The position numbers and the translations under genes are program-made. The notes below the pieces were generated by a model. It was not told the origin of the DNA, did not search any database, and saw only the letters and a program-made list of their open reading frames with translations. From Saccharopolyspora elongata (lineage in GTDB: Bacteria; Actinomycetota; Actinomycetes; Mycobacteriales; Pseudonocardiaceae), in contig NZ_SMKW01000022.1 in assembly GCF_004348985.1 (NCBI RefSeq), positions 59,511-123,510 of the forward strand: a stretch of 64,000 bases of DNA. Reading direction: 5' to 3'. Shown in pieces: positions 9,339-17,640 of the stretch. The number at the start of each line of letters is the position of its first letter. The first letter of the stretch is position 1.

Positions 9339-9893
9339 GTGCGGTATCACCGGAGCGACGTCGTGGATCGCGCGATCGCGGTCCTCGACGAGTACGGGCT
9401 GGAGTCGCTGTCGATGCGGCGACTGGCCGCCGAGCTCGGCGTGCAACCGAGCGCTCTCTACCACCACGTGCCGAACAAGCAGACACTGCTGGCGGCGGTC
9501 GCCGACGAGATCCTGACCCGGGGCAAGCGACCGCACCGGGCACGGGAGTGGGACCGGCGCGTGGTCGAGGTCTGCGCGGAGCTCCGGGACGCGATGCTCG
9601 CCTACCGCGACGGTGCGGAGGTGGTCGTCACGGCGCACACCTTCGGCCTCGGCGCCGCCGAGCCCGCGAACCAGCTGCGGGCGGCCCTGCGCGACGGCGG
9701 CCTGCCCGACGACCTGGTCGACGTCGGCACCCGGGCCCTCCTGCACCTCGTCTTCGGCCACACGGTGGAAGAGCAGATGGCGCTGCAAGCGGCGAGCGCC
9801 GGCGCGATCGACCGGGCGCCCGGCGGACCGGCGGACTTCGAGCGCGGGCTCGAACTCGTCCTGGACGGTCTCCGGTCCAAGGTCGGCGGCTGA
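9339..9893 (+). CDS. bioQ: TetR-family regulator, probable biotin repressor BioQ
   Basis: A 184-residue TetR-family protein with an N-terminal helix-turn-helix (about residues 8-50, [19 protein letters not shown]) and a helical ligand domain with the TetR_C-like stretch [15 protein letters not shown]. The GTG start has GGGAGGGG just upstream. It is divergent from bioB with BioQ-type palindromes in between, which is the main reason for the name. In known systems BioQ responds to biotinyl-5'-AMP or biotinylated protein status, not to biotin directly; which signal applies here is unknown. Confidence 0.8.
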   Translation: MRYHRSDVVDRAIAVLDEYGLESLSMRRLAAELGVQPSALYHHVPNKQTLLAAVADEILTRGKRPHRAREWDRRVVEVCAELRDAMLAYRDGAEVVVTAHTFGLGAAEPANQLRAALRDGGLPDDLVDVGTRALLHLVFGHTVEEQMALQAASAGAIDRAPGGPADFERGLELVLDGLRSKVGG

Positions 9894-10003
9894 CGGCGCG
9901 CGGGCACCGCAAGGGTTTCGGCGCCACCGGCCGGAGTCGCCGACGGCGCAGCGATCTCCGGGAGGCCCGGCGAGTGCCTTGAGGTGGCTGCCGTTCGGGT
10001 GCT

Positions 10004-10138
10004 GTTCGATACTCGGCTCGGGGGGGAGTACTTCCGCAGGGTCTGCCCGGTCAGGACGGATGTCCGTTGGCATCCCCGGCAGGCCGCCCGCAACGGGTGA
10101 AGGAGACCTCGAACGCAACCGAGTTCGAGGGGGTCTCC
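10004..10138 (+). ncRNA. yybP-ykoY-type manganese riboswitch
   Basis: The leader of the TerC gene contains GGGGAGTA (10023-10030) and, about 60 bases on, CGCAACGGGTGAAGGAGACC (10089-10108), which resemble the conserved parts of the yybP-ykoY aptamer as I remember them. TCGAAC at 10109-10114 can pair either with GTTCGA upstream (10004-10009, closing the aptamer) or with GTTCGA downstream (10123-10128). The second fold also pairs GGAGACC (10102-10108) with GGTCTCC (10132-10138) and buries the GAGGGGG ribosome site. Metal binding would therefore free translation. Position in front of a TerC/Alx gene is classic for this class. Confidence 0.85.
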
Positions 10139-11140
10139 ATGCCTCGTCCGACCGTTCTCGCCGCCCCATCGGACTCGATCGGCTCGCCGTGGCTCTGGGG
10201 CATCAGCATCGCCGTGCTGCTGGCACTGGTGTGCGCCGACTTCCTGGTCACCCGCCGCCCGCACGAGGTCTTCATGCGCGAGGCCATCGGCTGGTCGGTC
10301 TTCTACCTCGCCTTGCCGCTGGTGTTCGGGTTCTTCCTGTGGGGTGTGTTCGGCGGTAGCCAGGCGCTGGAGTTCATCACCGGCTTCGTGGTGGAGAAGT
10401 CCCTGTCGGTCGACAACCTCTTCGTCTTCATGATCCTGCTGTCGGGCTTCGCCGTACCGGCCGAACTGCAGCAGCGGGTGCTGCTGTACGGCATCGTCGG
10501 GGCTCTGGTGCTGCGCGGGATCTTCATCGCGGCCGGGGCCGCCCTGCTGCAGGCGGGCACCTGGGCGTTCCTGGTCTTCGGCGCGATCCTGTTCGCCACC
10601 GCCGTCAAGATCCTGCACGAGGCGCTCACCGGGTCCGGTTTCGAGCGCGACGTGTCGCAGCTGCGGTCGGTGCGGCTGCTGCGGCGGCTGATGCCGGTCA
10701 CCGACGACTACCGCGGCCCCCGGCTCACGGTTCGCGAAGGCGGCCGGCGTGCCTTGACCCCGCTGGCAGTCGTGGTCGTGGCGGTCTTCGCCACCGACGT
10801 GGTGTTCGCCGTCGATTCCGTCCCCGCCGTCTACGGCATCACAGAGGACCCGTACCTGGTGTTCGCCACCAACGCGTTCGCCCTGCTCGGACTGCGTGCC
10901 TGGTACTTCGTGCTGGCGACGGCACTCGCCAAGCTCGCCCACCTCAACCACGGGTTGGCGATCATCCTCGCGTTCATCGGGCTGAAGCTGGTGCTGCACT
11001 GGGCGCACGGCATCTGGCCCGCCGTGCCGGAGATCCCGACCCCGCTCTCACTCGCGGTCATCGTGGTGGTCTTGGCTGCCGTCACACTGACCAGCCTGCA
11101 CGCCCGCCGCGGCGCCGAAGACTCCACGCCCGGGAGCTGA
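10139..11140 (+). CDS. TerC/Alx-family membrane transporter, likely manganese exporter
   Basis: A 333-residue polytopic protein with about nine membrane segments and the TerC signature: ITGFVVEKSLSVDNLFVF near residues 80-97 and FATDVVFAVDSVPA near 220, each with the acidic residues thought to bind metal. E. coli Alx and related TerC proteins export Mn2+. The ATG at 10139 follows GAGGGGG by 5 bp; an in-frame GTG at 10067 lies inside the riboswitch and is unlikely. Control by the leader riboswitch would switch it on at high Mn2+. A 37-codon gene follows two bases after the stop. Confidence 0.9.
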   Translation: MPRPTVLAAPSDSIGSPWLWGISIAVLLALVCADFLVTRRPHEVFMREAIGWSVFYLALPLVFGFFLWGVFGGSQALEFITGFVVEKSLSVDNLFVFMILLSGFAVPAELQQRVLLYGIVGALVLRGIFIAAGAALLQAGTWAFLVFGAILFATAVKILHEALTGSGFERDVSQLRSVRLLRRLMPVTDDYRGPRLTVREGGRRALTPLAVVVVAVFATDVVFAVDSVPAVYGITEDPYLVFATNAFALLGLRAWYFVLATALAKLAHLNHGLAIILAFIGLKLVLHWAHGIWPAVPEIPTPLSLAVIVVVLAAVTLTSLHARRGAEDSTPGS

Positions 11141-11142
11141 CC

Positions 11143-11256
11143 ATGTTCACCGAAATCCTCGTCGAACTCGCCGTGACCGTCCTCGTGGTGACCGCCTTGC
11201 TGATCACCTGCGCGGTCCTGCTCGACGCCCGCCCGCCCAGCGGGCCGCACCATTGA
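11143..11256 (+). CDS. Small single-span membrane peptide (37 residues)
   Basis: The ATG at 11143 lies two bases after the terC stop, so translation is probably coupled. The peptide has a short acidic start (MFTEILVEL), one hydrophobic segment of about 20 residues (ending LLITCAVLL) and a short polar, Pro/His-rich tail. I do not recognise a family. Its position suggests a small partner or regulator of the transporter, but the start and the coupling are the only evidence that it is translated. Confidence 0.5.
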   Translation: MFTEILVELAVTVLVVTALLITCAVLLDARPPSGPHH

Positions 11257-12044
11257 CCGCGGTGGTGCTCCGCAGTCCCACCCGTGAACGAACTCCCGCC
11301 CGGCTATTCCCGAGGCCCGGCCGGAAAAAGCAGCGACCCCGAAGCCGCTTCCTGGCGGTGTCCGCACAGGCCGAACCGGACACAGTTCGGGGCTTCGGGG
11401 TCGGGTAGCTGCCTGGTATTCGCCGACCGCTTGCCCGCGTTGATTTCCACAGGGGCATCGCACGTCGGGTCGGCTGGAGAGCCGTGGGCGGTCCTAGCGG
11501 ACAGCCACCTCACAAGTCCTGTTGGTATTCAACGTTGGACCACCTCCTTTCCTGTGTACCGAGGAGGCTAGGGGGCGGCGCCCCGCCGGGGCAACTGATT
11601 TTTTTCGCGGCGGCCGCCACGGGGTTCTCCCGCACGCGCAGCGGCCGGACGGTCGCATGTGGACAGATCAGTCGGGGGCCTGCGCCCGCAGCCGGTCGGC
11701 ACGCACGCCTCGACACCTACGTAGCGACCTACGTAGTGCCACGAATGTCCCCGCAACCGGGACCAAAGACACTGGACACGTCCAGCCGAACGGACCGACC
11801 GAGGCGAAACGATGGTTCACCAGCCCCACCCCGAGCGAACCTCTTCCACACATCGACGCGGCCGCGGGTCGGGCGGGGCGAAGCAGGTGGCGAGACCGGT
11901 CAGGAATCGAGAAGCGACGGCCGCGTGCCCGCGCCTAGCGTGACCGGAGTGGACATCACCGGTCGCCGGGCAGGGCCCGGCCGACCACCACGAACGTCGC
12001 CACCCGGCTGGTCCCGGGGTTCCCCGATTTCACAGGAGGTCCGA
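11257..12044. other. Long gap without a convincing gene; structured DNA
   Basis: Open frames here have no family features or ribosome sites. The gap holds a long hairpin: CGACCCCGAAGCC (11334-11346) pairs with GGCTTCGGGGTCG (11391-11403), with an inner 7-bp stem GTGTCCG/CGGACAC (11358-11364 with 11377-11383). Two copies of the palindrome CTACGTAG (11717-11724 and 11729-11736, 12 bp apart) look like an operator. The hairpin lacks a T-run but could end the riboswitch-terC transcript. Confidence 0.5.
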
Positions 12045-12266
12045 ATGAACTGGAACAAGTGGGTTCGGCAGAGCCACCGCTGGCTTTCCATCACCTTCAC
12101 GGTGACCGTGATCGTCACCTTCGTCGCCCTGGCACAGGAAGAGCCCGTCGTCTGGGTTTCCTACGTACCGCTGCTCCCGCTCGCGCTGCTCCTGCTCAGC
12201 GGCCTGTACATGTTCGCGCTGCCATACGCCAAGCGCAGCCGCCGAAGCGCCGCTCGCGGCAGATGA
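12045..12266 (+). CDS. Small two-span membrane protein
   Basis: A 73-residue protein starting at an ATG preceded by AGGAGGT. It has a short basic, amphipathic start (MNWNKWVRQSHRW), two hydrophobic segments (about residues 15-31 and 38-58) and a very basic tail. Small proteins like this are common and uncharacterised in actinomycetes; no function can be assigned. It stands alone, with the CTACGTAG operator candidate about 310 bp upstream. Confidence 0.7.
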   Translation: MNWNKWVRQSHRWLSITFTVTVIVTFVALAQEEPVVWVSYVPLLPLALLLLSGLYMFALPYAKRSRRSAARGR

Positions 12267-12418
12267 CCCGCTATCTGGGTTCTCGTCGAAAAACCTTGCA
12301 TGCCAAACGTTCTCGGACATCTTGCCGCGAGAACCGTCCAGTCGATTGCCCGGAACCCCGCCCGGGATCGCGCCTGACGGCCTATCGTGATGCCGGGACC
12401 TGACGAGAAGGGGTGAGC

Positions 12419-13210
12419 ATGCGGATTTGGCTGGTTACCGGCGCATCGCGCGGGTTGGGGGCGGCGCTCGTCGACGCGGTGCTGGCGCGAGGGGACGCTG
12501 TGGTGGCCACGGCCCGGGTTCCCGAACGCATCGCCGCCGTCTCGTCGGAGCACGAGGATCGGCTGCTCAGGTGCCGCCTCGATGTCACCGATCCGGACAC
12601 CGTGCGGAGGGCGGTTGCGGCCGCGGTCGAGCGGTTCGGCCGGATCGACGTGCTGGTCAACAATGCCGCGCTCGGACTCCTCGGTGCCGTCGAGGAAACC
12701 TCCGTGGAGGAGGCGAGAACCCTGTTCGACACCAATGTTCTCGGGGTGTTGTCGGTGACGAACCAGGTGCTGCCGGTGATGCGCGCCCAGCGGTCGGGGC
12801 ACGTGCTGATGATGAGTTCGATGGGCGGGTTCGCCTCCGGGGCGGGATTCGGCGTCTACGCGGCGAGCAAATTCGCGGTCGAGGGACTGGCCGAAGCGTT
12901 GCGGGAGGAGCTCGCGCCGTTCGGGATCGCGGTCACGATCGCCGAACCCGGGGTCTTCCAGACCGACTTCGCGTCGGTCGGCTCGGCGCAGACCGGCCGG
13001 TCCATCGACGACTACCGCCAGGTCGGCGAGACGCTCGCCGAATACGACGACGGCGAGCCGGGTGGCGACCCGGCGTGGGCCGCCGCCCAGCTCGTCGCCG
13101 TCGCGGAACGGGAGGATCCGCCGCTGCGGTTGCCGCTCGGAGCCGACGCCGTCGCTCGCATCAGCGGCAAGCTCACCGCCGTGGCTGCGGAACTGGCCGA
13201 CCTGGCCTGA
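12419..13210 (+). CDS. SDR-family oxidoreductase
   Basis: A 263-residue classical short-chain dehydrogenase. Seen are the Rossmann motif TGASRGLG (about residues 8-15), the NNAAL motif, the catalytic Ser in MMSSMGG and YAASK with the catalytic Tyr and Lys. An Arg after the second strand (TARVPER) suggests NADP(H). The extended C-terminus (about 200-263) is like that of single-gene SDRs of the retinol dehydrogenase/oxidoreductase type; the substrate is unknown. The ATG at 12419 has GAAGGGG upstream; GTG at 12413 is possible. Confidence 0.88.
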   Translation: MRIWLVTGASRGLGAALVDAVLARGDAVVATARVPERIAAVSSEHEDRLLRCRLDVTDPDTVRRAVAAAVERFGRIDVLVNNAALGLLGAVEETSVEEARTLFDTNVLGVLSVTNQVLPVMRAQRSGHVLMMSSMGGFASGAGFGVYAASKFAVEGLAEALREELAPFGIAVTIAEPGVFQTDFASVGSAQTGRSIDDYRQVGETLAEYDDGEPGGDPAWAAAQLVAVAEREDPPLRLPLGADAVARISGKLTAVAAELADLA

Positions 13211-13391
13211 AGGGTCACTTCGGAATGGCGCGCGGGCACGCAGCCGTCTGTGGCGAGGGGCGCCGATTTCGCGCGAAATCGACGTTCCGCGTGGGGCTGG
13301 GTGGCGATTTCGCGCGAAATCGCCGCCAGTGTCAGGCACCGGGCGCCTTCGGGTTGAGCCGGGCGGAGCCGTTCTGGAATGACCTTCCTGA
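13208..13391. repeat. Palindromic repeat element, family 2, copy A
   Basis: The perfect 18-bp palindrome CGATTTCGCGCGAAATCG occurs at 13264-13281 and 13305-13322, 41 bp apart. The flanks form an imperfect terminal inverted repeat: GAAGGGTCACTTCGGAATGG at the left, and at the right the complement of GAAGGTCATTCCAGAACGGC. It fills the gap between the convergent SDR and serine hydrolase genes. Related elements are at about 15.8 and 52.5 kb. Confidence 0.85.
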
Positions 13392-13409
13392 TCGCGGGCG
13401 AACCCGCGG

Positions 13410-14783
13410 TCAGGCGGCCTTGGGGGCGGCACGCATGCTGACGTACACGCACGGGGTGCCGTTGGCCAGCGTGGCGAACACCACCGGGCTGTACGCCTCG
13501 CCGCCGAGGTTGAAGGGCGCGGCGAAGACCGTCGGCGAAACCGGCAGCAGGCTCGCTTCCATCGGCGGGGCAATGCCTTCCAGCTCGTCGGCGAACTCGT
13601 AGCGGATCCGTGCGCCGCCCGCGTCGTCCCGGCTGATGGTCGTGATGGCTCCGGCGCGCCGGTAGCTGCCCAGCAGCGGTGTCAGATCCACCTCGGGCGG
13701 GTTCGCCGGCGGCGCGAACGGGACCGGCATGCGCGCGTCGGCCAGTTCGGCCAGCAGTTCCCGGAACAGGTCGGCGTAGAGCCGGGCGAAGTCACCGCCG
13801 TTGGTGAGCAGCACGACCGCCACGCCCGCCCGCGGGATGACGCGCAGGTAGGACTGCTGTGCGCCCGCGTTGCCGTCGTGGCCGAAGCCGAAGACCCCGT
13901 TCCAGTCGTGCAAGGTCCAGCCGAGACCCCAGCCGTCCGCGGACATGCTCCACTTGTCCGGGCTGTCCACCTCGCGGCGCTGCATCGCGGAGACCGCATC
14001 GGCGGACAGGACCCGGGTGCCGTCCGCGGCGATGCCGCCGTCCAGGTGCATCTTGGCGAAGCGGGCGACGTCACCGGCCGAGACGATCACCCGGCCGTAC
14101 GGCCCCGCCGAGCGCGGCATCATGTCCCAGACGGCCGCCGGTTCGGGCTCCCGGCCGAGGTGGCCCATGGCCGCCCGGAACCGCAGCGCTTCCTCCGGCA
14201 GCGTCATCGAGCGCTCCAGCCCGAGCGGGGTGAACAGCCGGTCCCGCAGCGCCTGGTCCCAGGTCTGCCCGGTGAGCACCTCGACGATCCGGCCGAGCAC
14301 GACGTAGCCGAGGCTGCCGTAGGAGAACGCCGTGCCCGGCGGGCAGTCCAGCGCCACGTCCCTGGCGGCTTCGACGTACTTCGCCAGGCAGTCGTCGCCG
14401 CGGCCGGAGTCGTGGAAGAAGTCGTTGGTCACCCCGCCGGTGTGCGACAGCAGTTGCCGGACGGTGATCGTCGCGGTGGCTTCCGGGTCCGGGGTGGCGA
14501 ACTCCGGCAGCACGCCCACCACCGGCGCGTCCAGGTCCAGCTCGCCGGAGTCGACCAGCTGCATCACCAGCGTGGCGGTGTAGGTCTTGGCGAGCGATCC
14601 GGCCAGGAAGACCGAATCGGGGGTGGCGGACACTCCGGTTCCCCGGTGCAGCACGCCGCTGGCCAGCTCGTGGACGGTGCCGCCGGCCAGCACGGCCAGT
14701 GCGGCTGCCGGGACGTGGTGGGCGGCGCGCAGCTCGTCGAGCCTGGCCTGCCACCGGTCGACGTCGAATTGCGGTACTGGCAT
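13410..14783 (-). CDS. Beta-lactamase-fold serine hydrolase (class C/EstB-like)
   Basis: A 457-residue member of the beta-lactamase/D,D-peptidase superfamily. SLAK near residue 63 gives the SxxK nucleophile, and YGS in FSYGSLGY stands where the family has YxN, so its Asn is replaced by Ser. The late GFGHDGNAG supplies the HxG motif. A C-terminal beta-rich extension (about 370-457) follows. No signal peptide is visible, so it is probably cytoplasmic: an esterase or amidase rather than a resistance enzyme. It is divergent from a TetR gene whose operator candidates lie in between, so it is likely that regulator's target. Confidence 0.85.
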   Translation of the reverse strand: MPVPQFDVDRWQARLDELRAAHHVPAAALAVLAGGTVHELASGVLHRGTGVSATPDSVFLAGSLAKTYTATLVMQLVDSGELDLDAPVVGVLPEFATPDPEATATITVRQLLSHTGGVTNDFFHDSGRGDDCLAKYVEAARDVALDCPPGTAFSYGSLGYVVLGRIVEVLTGQTWDQALRDRLFTPLGLERSMTLPEEALRFRAAMGHLGREPEPAAVWDMMPRSAGPYGRVIVSAGDVARFAKMHLDGGIAADGTRVLSADAVSAMQRREVDSPDKWSMSADGWGLGWTLHDWNGVFGFGHDGNAGAQQSYLRVIPRAGVAVVLLTNGGDFARLYADLFRELLAELADARMPVPFAPPANPPEVDLTPLLGSYRRAGAITTISRDDAGGARIRYEFADELEGIAPPMEASLLPVSPTVFAAPFNLGGEAYSPVVFATLANGTPCVYVSMRAAPKAA

Positions 14784-14810
14784 TGCTGGAGATCTCCTCT
14801 GACCTGCGAA

Positions 14811-14881
14811 CCGAACAGTGTGCGGATGTCCGCACACCGTACTGAGGCCGTGCGTTGTTCGCAAGGACGTACACTGTTCGG
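14811..14881. promoter_or_regulatory. Nested operator between serine hydrolase and TetR gene
   Basis: Two inverted repeats overlap here. GTGTGCGGA-TG-TCCGCACAC (14818-14837) is a perfect 9-bp-arm palindrome. An 11-bp inverted repeat CCGAACAGTGT (14811-14821) and ACACTGTTCGG (14871-14881) brackets the promoter region, with TTGTTC and TACACT as possible -35 and -10 for the tetR gene. Binding by the adjacent TetR protein is inferred. Confidence 0.65.
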
Positions 14882-14912
14882 AGGGATCGCGCGAGAGGAG
14901 CGAGGAGACCGC

Positions 14913-15656
14913 ATGCCAGCCGATGAGCAGTCGTTTCCCTCGGTGTGGGCCCGCCCGCAACGACAGCGGCGGGAGCAGCCGGCGCTGAGCCGGGAGCAGA
15001 TCGTGGCCGCGGCTCTACGCCTGCTGGACGCAGAGGGGATCGGGGCGTTGAGCATGCGCAAGCTCGGCGCCCAGCTCAACGCCGGGGCCACCTCGATGTA
15101 CACGCACGTGGCCAACAAGGACGAGCTGATCGAACTGGTCGTGGACGAGGTCTACGGCGAGATCGAGGTGCCGGTCCCCGGCGATGCAGCGGGCTGGCGG
15201 GCGGCCATCACCGGCTGCGCGCACAGCATCCGGTCGACGCTGCTGCGCCACCCGTGGATCGTCTCGGTGCTCGGCGAGGTGGGCGTGGCCTACCTCGGGC
15301 CGAACATGATGCGGCTGACCGAGGCCATCCTCGCCACCTTCGAGGAAGGGGGCTTCCCGCTGGACGCGGCCGACCGGGCGATGAACACGGTCTTCGCCTA
15401 CGTCGTCGGGGTGTCGACCAGCGAGGCGGCCTGGCTGACCATGCTCGCGCGCAGCGGGCAGAGCGAGCAGGAGTGGGCCGAGCGCCTGTGGCCCGCCGCC
15501 GAACGAGCGGTGCACGAATTCCCGCGGCAGCGCAAGCTGTACGCCGCGCAGCGGGGCCAGAACCTGCGCAGCGCCCGCGACGACGAGTTCGCCACCGGGC
15601 TGGACTGCGTCCTGCGCGGCCTAGCGGCCCGCTTCACCCTCGACCCCGGCGCGTGA
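14913..15656 (+). CDS. TetR/AcrR-family regulator
   Basis: A 247-residue regulator with a long N-terminal tail, a helix-turn-helix at about residues 27-70 (MRKLGAQLNAGATSMYTHV) and a TetR_C_1-like ligand domain (about 85-240), the group that includes TetR itself. The ATG is preceded by GAGGAG. It is divergent from the serine hydrolase, and the palindromes in between are the likely binding sites, which would give autoregulation and control of the hydrolase. The ligand is unknown. Confidence 0.88.
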   Translation: MPADEQSFPSVWARPQRQRREQPALSREQIVAAALRLLDAEGIGALSMRKLGAQLNAGATSMYTHVANKDELIELVVDEVYGEIEVPVPGDAAGWRAAITGCAHSIRSTLLRHPWIVSVLGEVGVAYLGPNMMRLTEAILATFEEGGFPLDAADRAMNTVFAYVVGVSTSEAAWLTMLARSGQSEQEWAERLWPAAERAVHEFPRQRKLYAAQRGQNLRSARDDEFATGLDCVLRGLAARFTLDPGA

Positions 15657-15726
15657 CGCCACGCTCCACTTTGGACAGACGCTCGCGCCTTGGCGATGAG
15701 CTGAACCGGGTTCAGGGCTCGTTCGC

Positions 15727-15881
15727 ACGTTCGGGATGTGGCCGCCGGGAGCGCAGGGCGCCGATTTCGCGCGAAATCGCCGTTCCGCGTGGGGTGGGAT
15801 GGCGGTTTCGCGCGAAATCGGCGCCGACGTCACGCACCGGCCGTCTTCGGGAGGAGCCGGGCGGTGCCATCCTGAAAACGG
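15727..15881. repeat. Palindromic repeat element, family 2, copy B
   Basis: CGATTTCGCGCGAAATCG lies at 15762-15779 and a one-base variant (CGGTTTCGCGCGAAATCG) at 15803-15820, again 41 bp apart. The sequence between them is close to that of copy A (GTTCCGCGTGGGG). The element sits between a plus-strand tetR gene and a minus-strand HD gene, as in copy A between two 3' ends. Confidence 0.85.
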
Positions 15882-15933
15882 TCGCCCGGGGGATCCGTCG
15901 AATCGGCGGTGCCGTTCTTCCTTCGGCGGGGGA

Positions 15934-16572
15934 TCACTCCGGCCAGTCGGAGTTCTTGATGACCTCGACGAAGTCGCTGCGCACGAAGCCCGGGGCGTAG
16001 TGGGCGAGCACGTCCGCCTTGACGTTGCCGAACGTCGTCTCGGGGCGGTCCTCGATGCCTTCGGTGAACGCGGCGAGGATCCGGTTCTTGAAGTCCGGGC
16101 GGGGGTGCGCCTCGACCACGGCGGCGCGTTGCTCGTCGGAGACCGCGTGGTAGCCGATGCCCAGGACGTCGAGCTCGACGCCGCGGGTGACCAGGGCTAC
16201 CTCGGGCGCCATGTGCAGCGGGATCTCGGGGGTGGTGTGCAGGGCGATGGCGGTCCAGACCCGGTCGGCGGACTCGCCGTCGATGCCGTGGGCCTGCAGG
16301 AACCTGCGGGCCTCGTCGGCGCCGTCGATCTCGAAGCGCTGGTCCGCGCGGCGGAACCGCTCGGTCAGCCCCAGGTCGTGGAACATGGCGCCCACGTACA
16401 GCAGCTCGGGTTCGAACCGCAGCCCCTGCTCCCGGCCCCGCAACGACCCCCACAGGAACACCCGCCGGGAGTGGTCGAACAGCAACGGCGACGCGGCCTC
16501 GCGCACCAGCTCGGTGGCCTCCCGCGCCAGGGCGCTGTCCGGGATCTGCACGCCTGCGATGGATTCCTTCAT
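15934..16572 (-). CDS. HD-domain protein (cyanamide hydratase-like)
   Basis: A 212-residue HD-superfamily protein. The metal ligands can be read in FDHSRRV (about residue 33), MFHDLGL with the HD pair (about 67), and the later His in ALHTTPE. The layout resembles HD proteins annotated as cyanamide hydratase-like phosphohydrolases; the real substrate is unknown. The ATG at 16572 has GGAGG 8 bp upstream. The gene is divergent from the GlxA-type regulator, which could control it. Confidence 0.82.
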   Translation of the reverse strand: MKESIAGVQIPDSALAREATELVREAASPLLFDHSRRVFLWGSLRGREQGLRFEPELLYVGAMFHDLGLTERFRRADQRFEIDGADEARRFLQAHGIDGESADRVWTAIALHTTPEIPLHMAPEVALVTRGVELDVLGIGYHAVSDEQRAAVVEAHPRPDFKNRILAAFTEGIEDRPETTFGNVKADVLAHYAPGFVRSDFVEVIKNSDWPE

Positions 16573-16671
16573 CTCCGCTGCCTCCTGCTCGGTCGGTGAC
16601 GGCTTCCAGGTTCCCCCGGGCGGTTACCCTGATGCCATGTCCTTCCGGCCAGAAGAACCACAGATCCGGAC

Positions 16672-17640
16672 ATGACGCACCGGGTGGCCGTCGTGGTGTT
16701 CGACGGTGTGACCATGCTCGATGTCAGCGGCCCGTCGGAGGTGTTGCACCAGGCGGGTCGGCAAGGCCACCCGTACGAGTTGGTGCTGGTCTCGCCGAGC
16801 GGTGCGCAGGTGGACACGTCCGCCGGGCTGGGGCTGGCCGGCACCGTTGCGGCGGCCGAGGCCGGTCCCGTCGACACGGTGGTGGTCGCCGGCGGCGACC
16901 GGCTGGCCGAGCAGCGACCGGAGGACGACCTGCTGGCGGCCGTGCACACGCTCGCCACGCAGGCGAAACGGGTCGCGTCGGTCTGCACCGGCGCCTTCGT
17001 CCTCGCCGAACTGGGGCTGCTCGACGGTCGCCGCGCGACCACGCACTGGCGGCACGCCGAAGCGCTCGCCCGCCGCTACCCACGGGTGCGCGTCGAGCCG
17101 GACGCCATCCACATCCGCGACGGCCGCTACGTCACCTCGGCCGGCATCAGCGCCGGAATCGATCTCACCCTCGCCCTCGTGGAAGACGACCACGGCGCGG
17201 ACGTGGCCCGGGACATCGCCCGGGAAATGGTCGTGTTCCTGCAACGCCCGGGCGGGCAGTCGCAGTTCTCCACGGCCCTCGCCACCCCGCCGGCGCGAAG
17301 CGACGTGCTGCGCTCGGTGATCGCGTCCGTGGTCGCCGACCCGGCCGCCGACCACAGCCTGCCGGCCATGGCCGTCGCGGCGGCCGTCAGCACCCGGCAC
17401 CTGACCCGCCTGTTCGGCGCCGAACTCGGCACCACACCGGCCCGCTGGGTCGAACGCGTCCGCCTCGACCGCGCCCGGCAACTCCTCCTCGACGGGCACA
17501 GCGTCACCTCGGCCGCGCGCCACAGTGGACTGGGCACCGACGAATCCCTCCGCCGTGCCTTCGCCCGCCACCTGGGCACGACGCCGACCCACTACCGCCA
17601 GCGGTTCGCCACCACGCAACGGCAGCCCCCGGCACCGTGA
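16672..17640 (+). CDS. GlxA-family regulator (DJ-1/PfpI domain fused to AraC helix-turn-helix)
   Basis: A 322-residue protein with an N-terminal DJ-1/PfpI amidotransferase-like domain (about residues 1-170). The nucleophile-elbow Cys is in SVCTGAF, but the full catalytic set is not obvious, as usual in these regulators. A C-terminal AraC DNA-binding domain follows (about 210-315, with VAAAVSTRHLTRLF and SGLGTDESLRRAF). Homologues sense small metabolites and activate nearby genes; the divergent HD protein is the obvious candidate. Confidence 0.9.
   Translation: MTHRVAVVVFDGVTMLDVSGPSEVLHQAGRQGHPYELVLVSPSGAQVDTSAGLGLAGTVAAAEAGPVDTVVVAGGDRLAEQRPEDDLLAAVHTLATQAKRVASVCTGAFVLAELGLLDGRRATTHWRHAEALARRYPRVRVEPDAIHIRDGRYVTSAGISAGIDLTLALVEDDHGADVARDIAREMVVFLQRPGGQSQFSTALATPPARSDVLRSVIASVVADPAADHSLPAMAVAAAVSTRHLTRLFGAELGTTPARWVERVRLDRARQLLLDGHSVTSAARHSGLGTDESLRRAFARHLGTTPTHYRQRFATTQRQPPAP

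Noticed and set aside
11531..11552. Sequence resembling the 3' end of 16S rRNA (GGACCACCTCCTTTC)
   Set aside because: No other rRNA sequence lies next to it, and the short likeness to the anti-Shine-Dalgarno tail is probably chance. It also forms a weak CCTCCT/AGGAGG hairpin.
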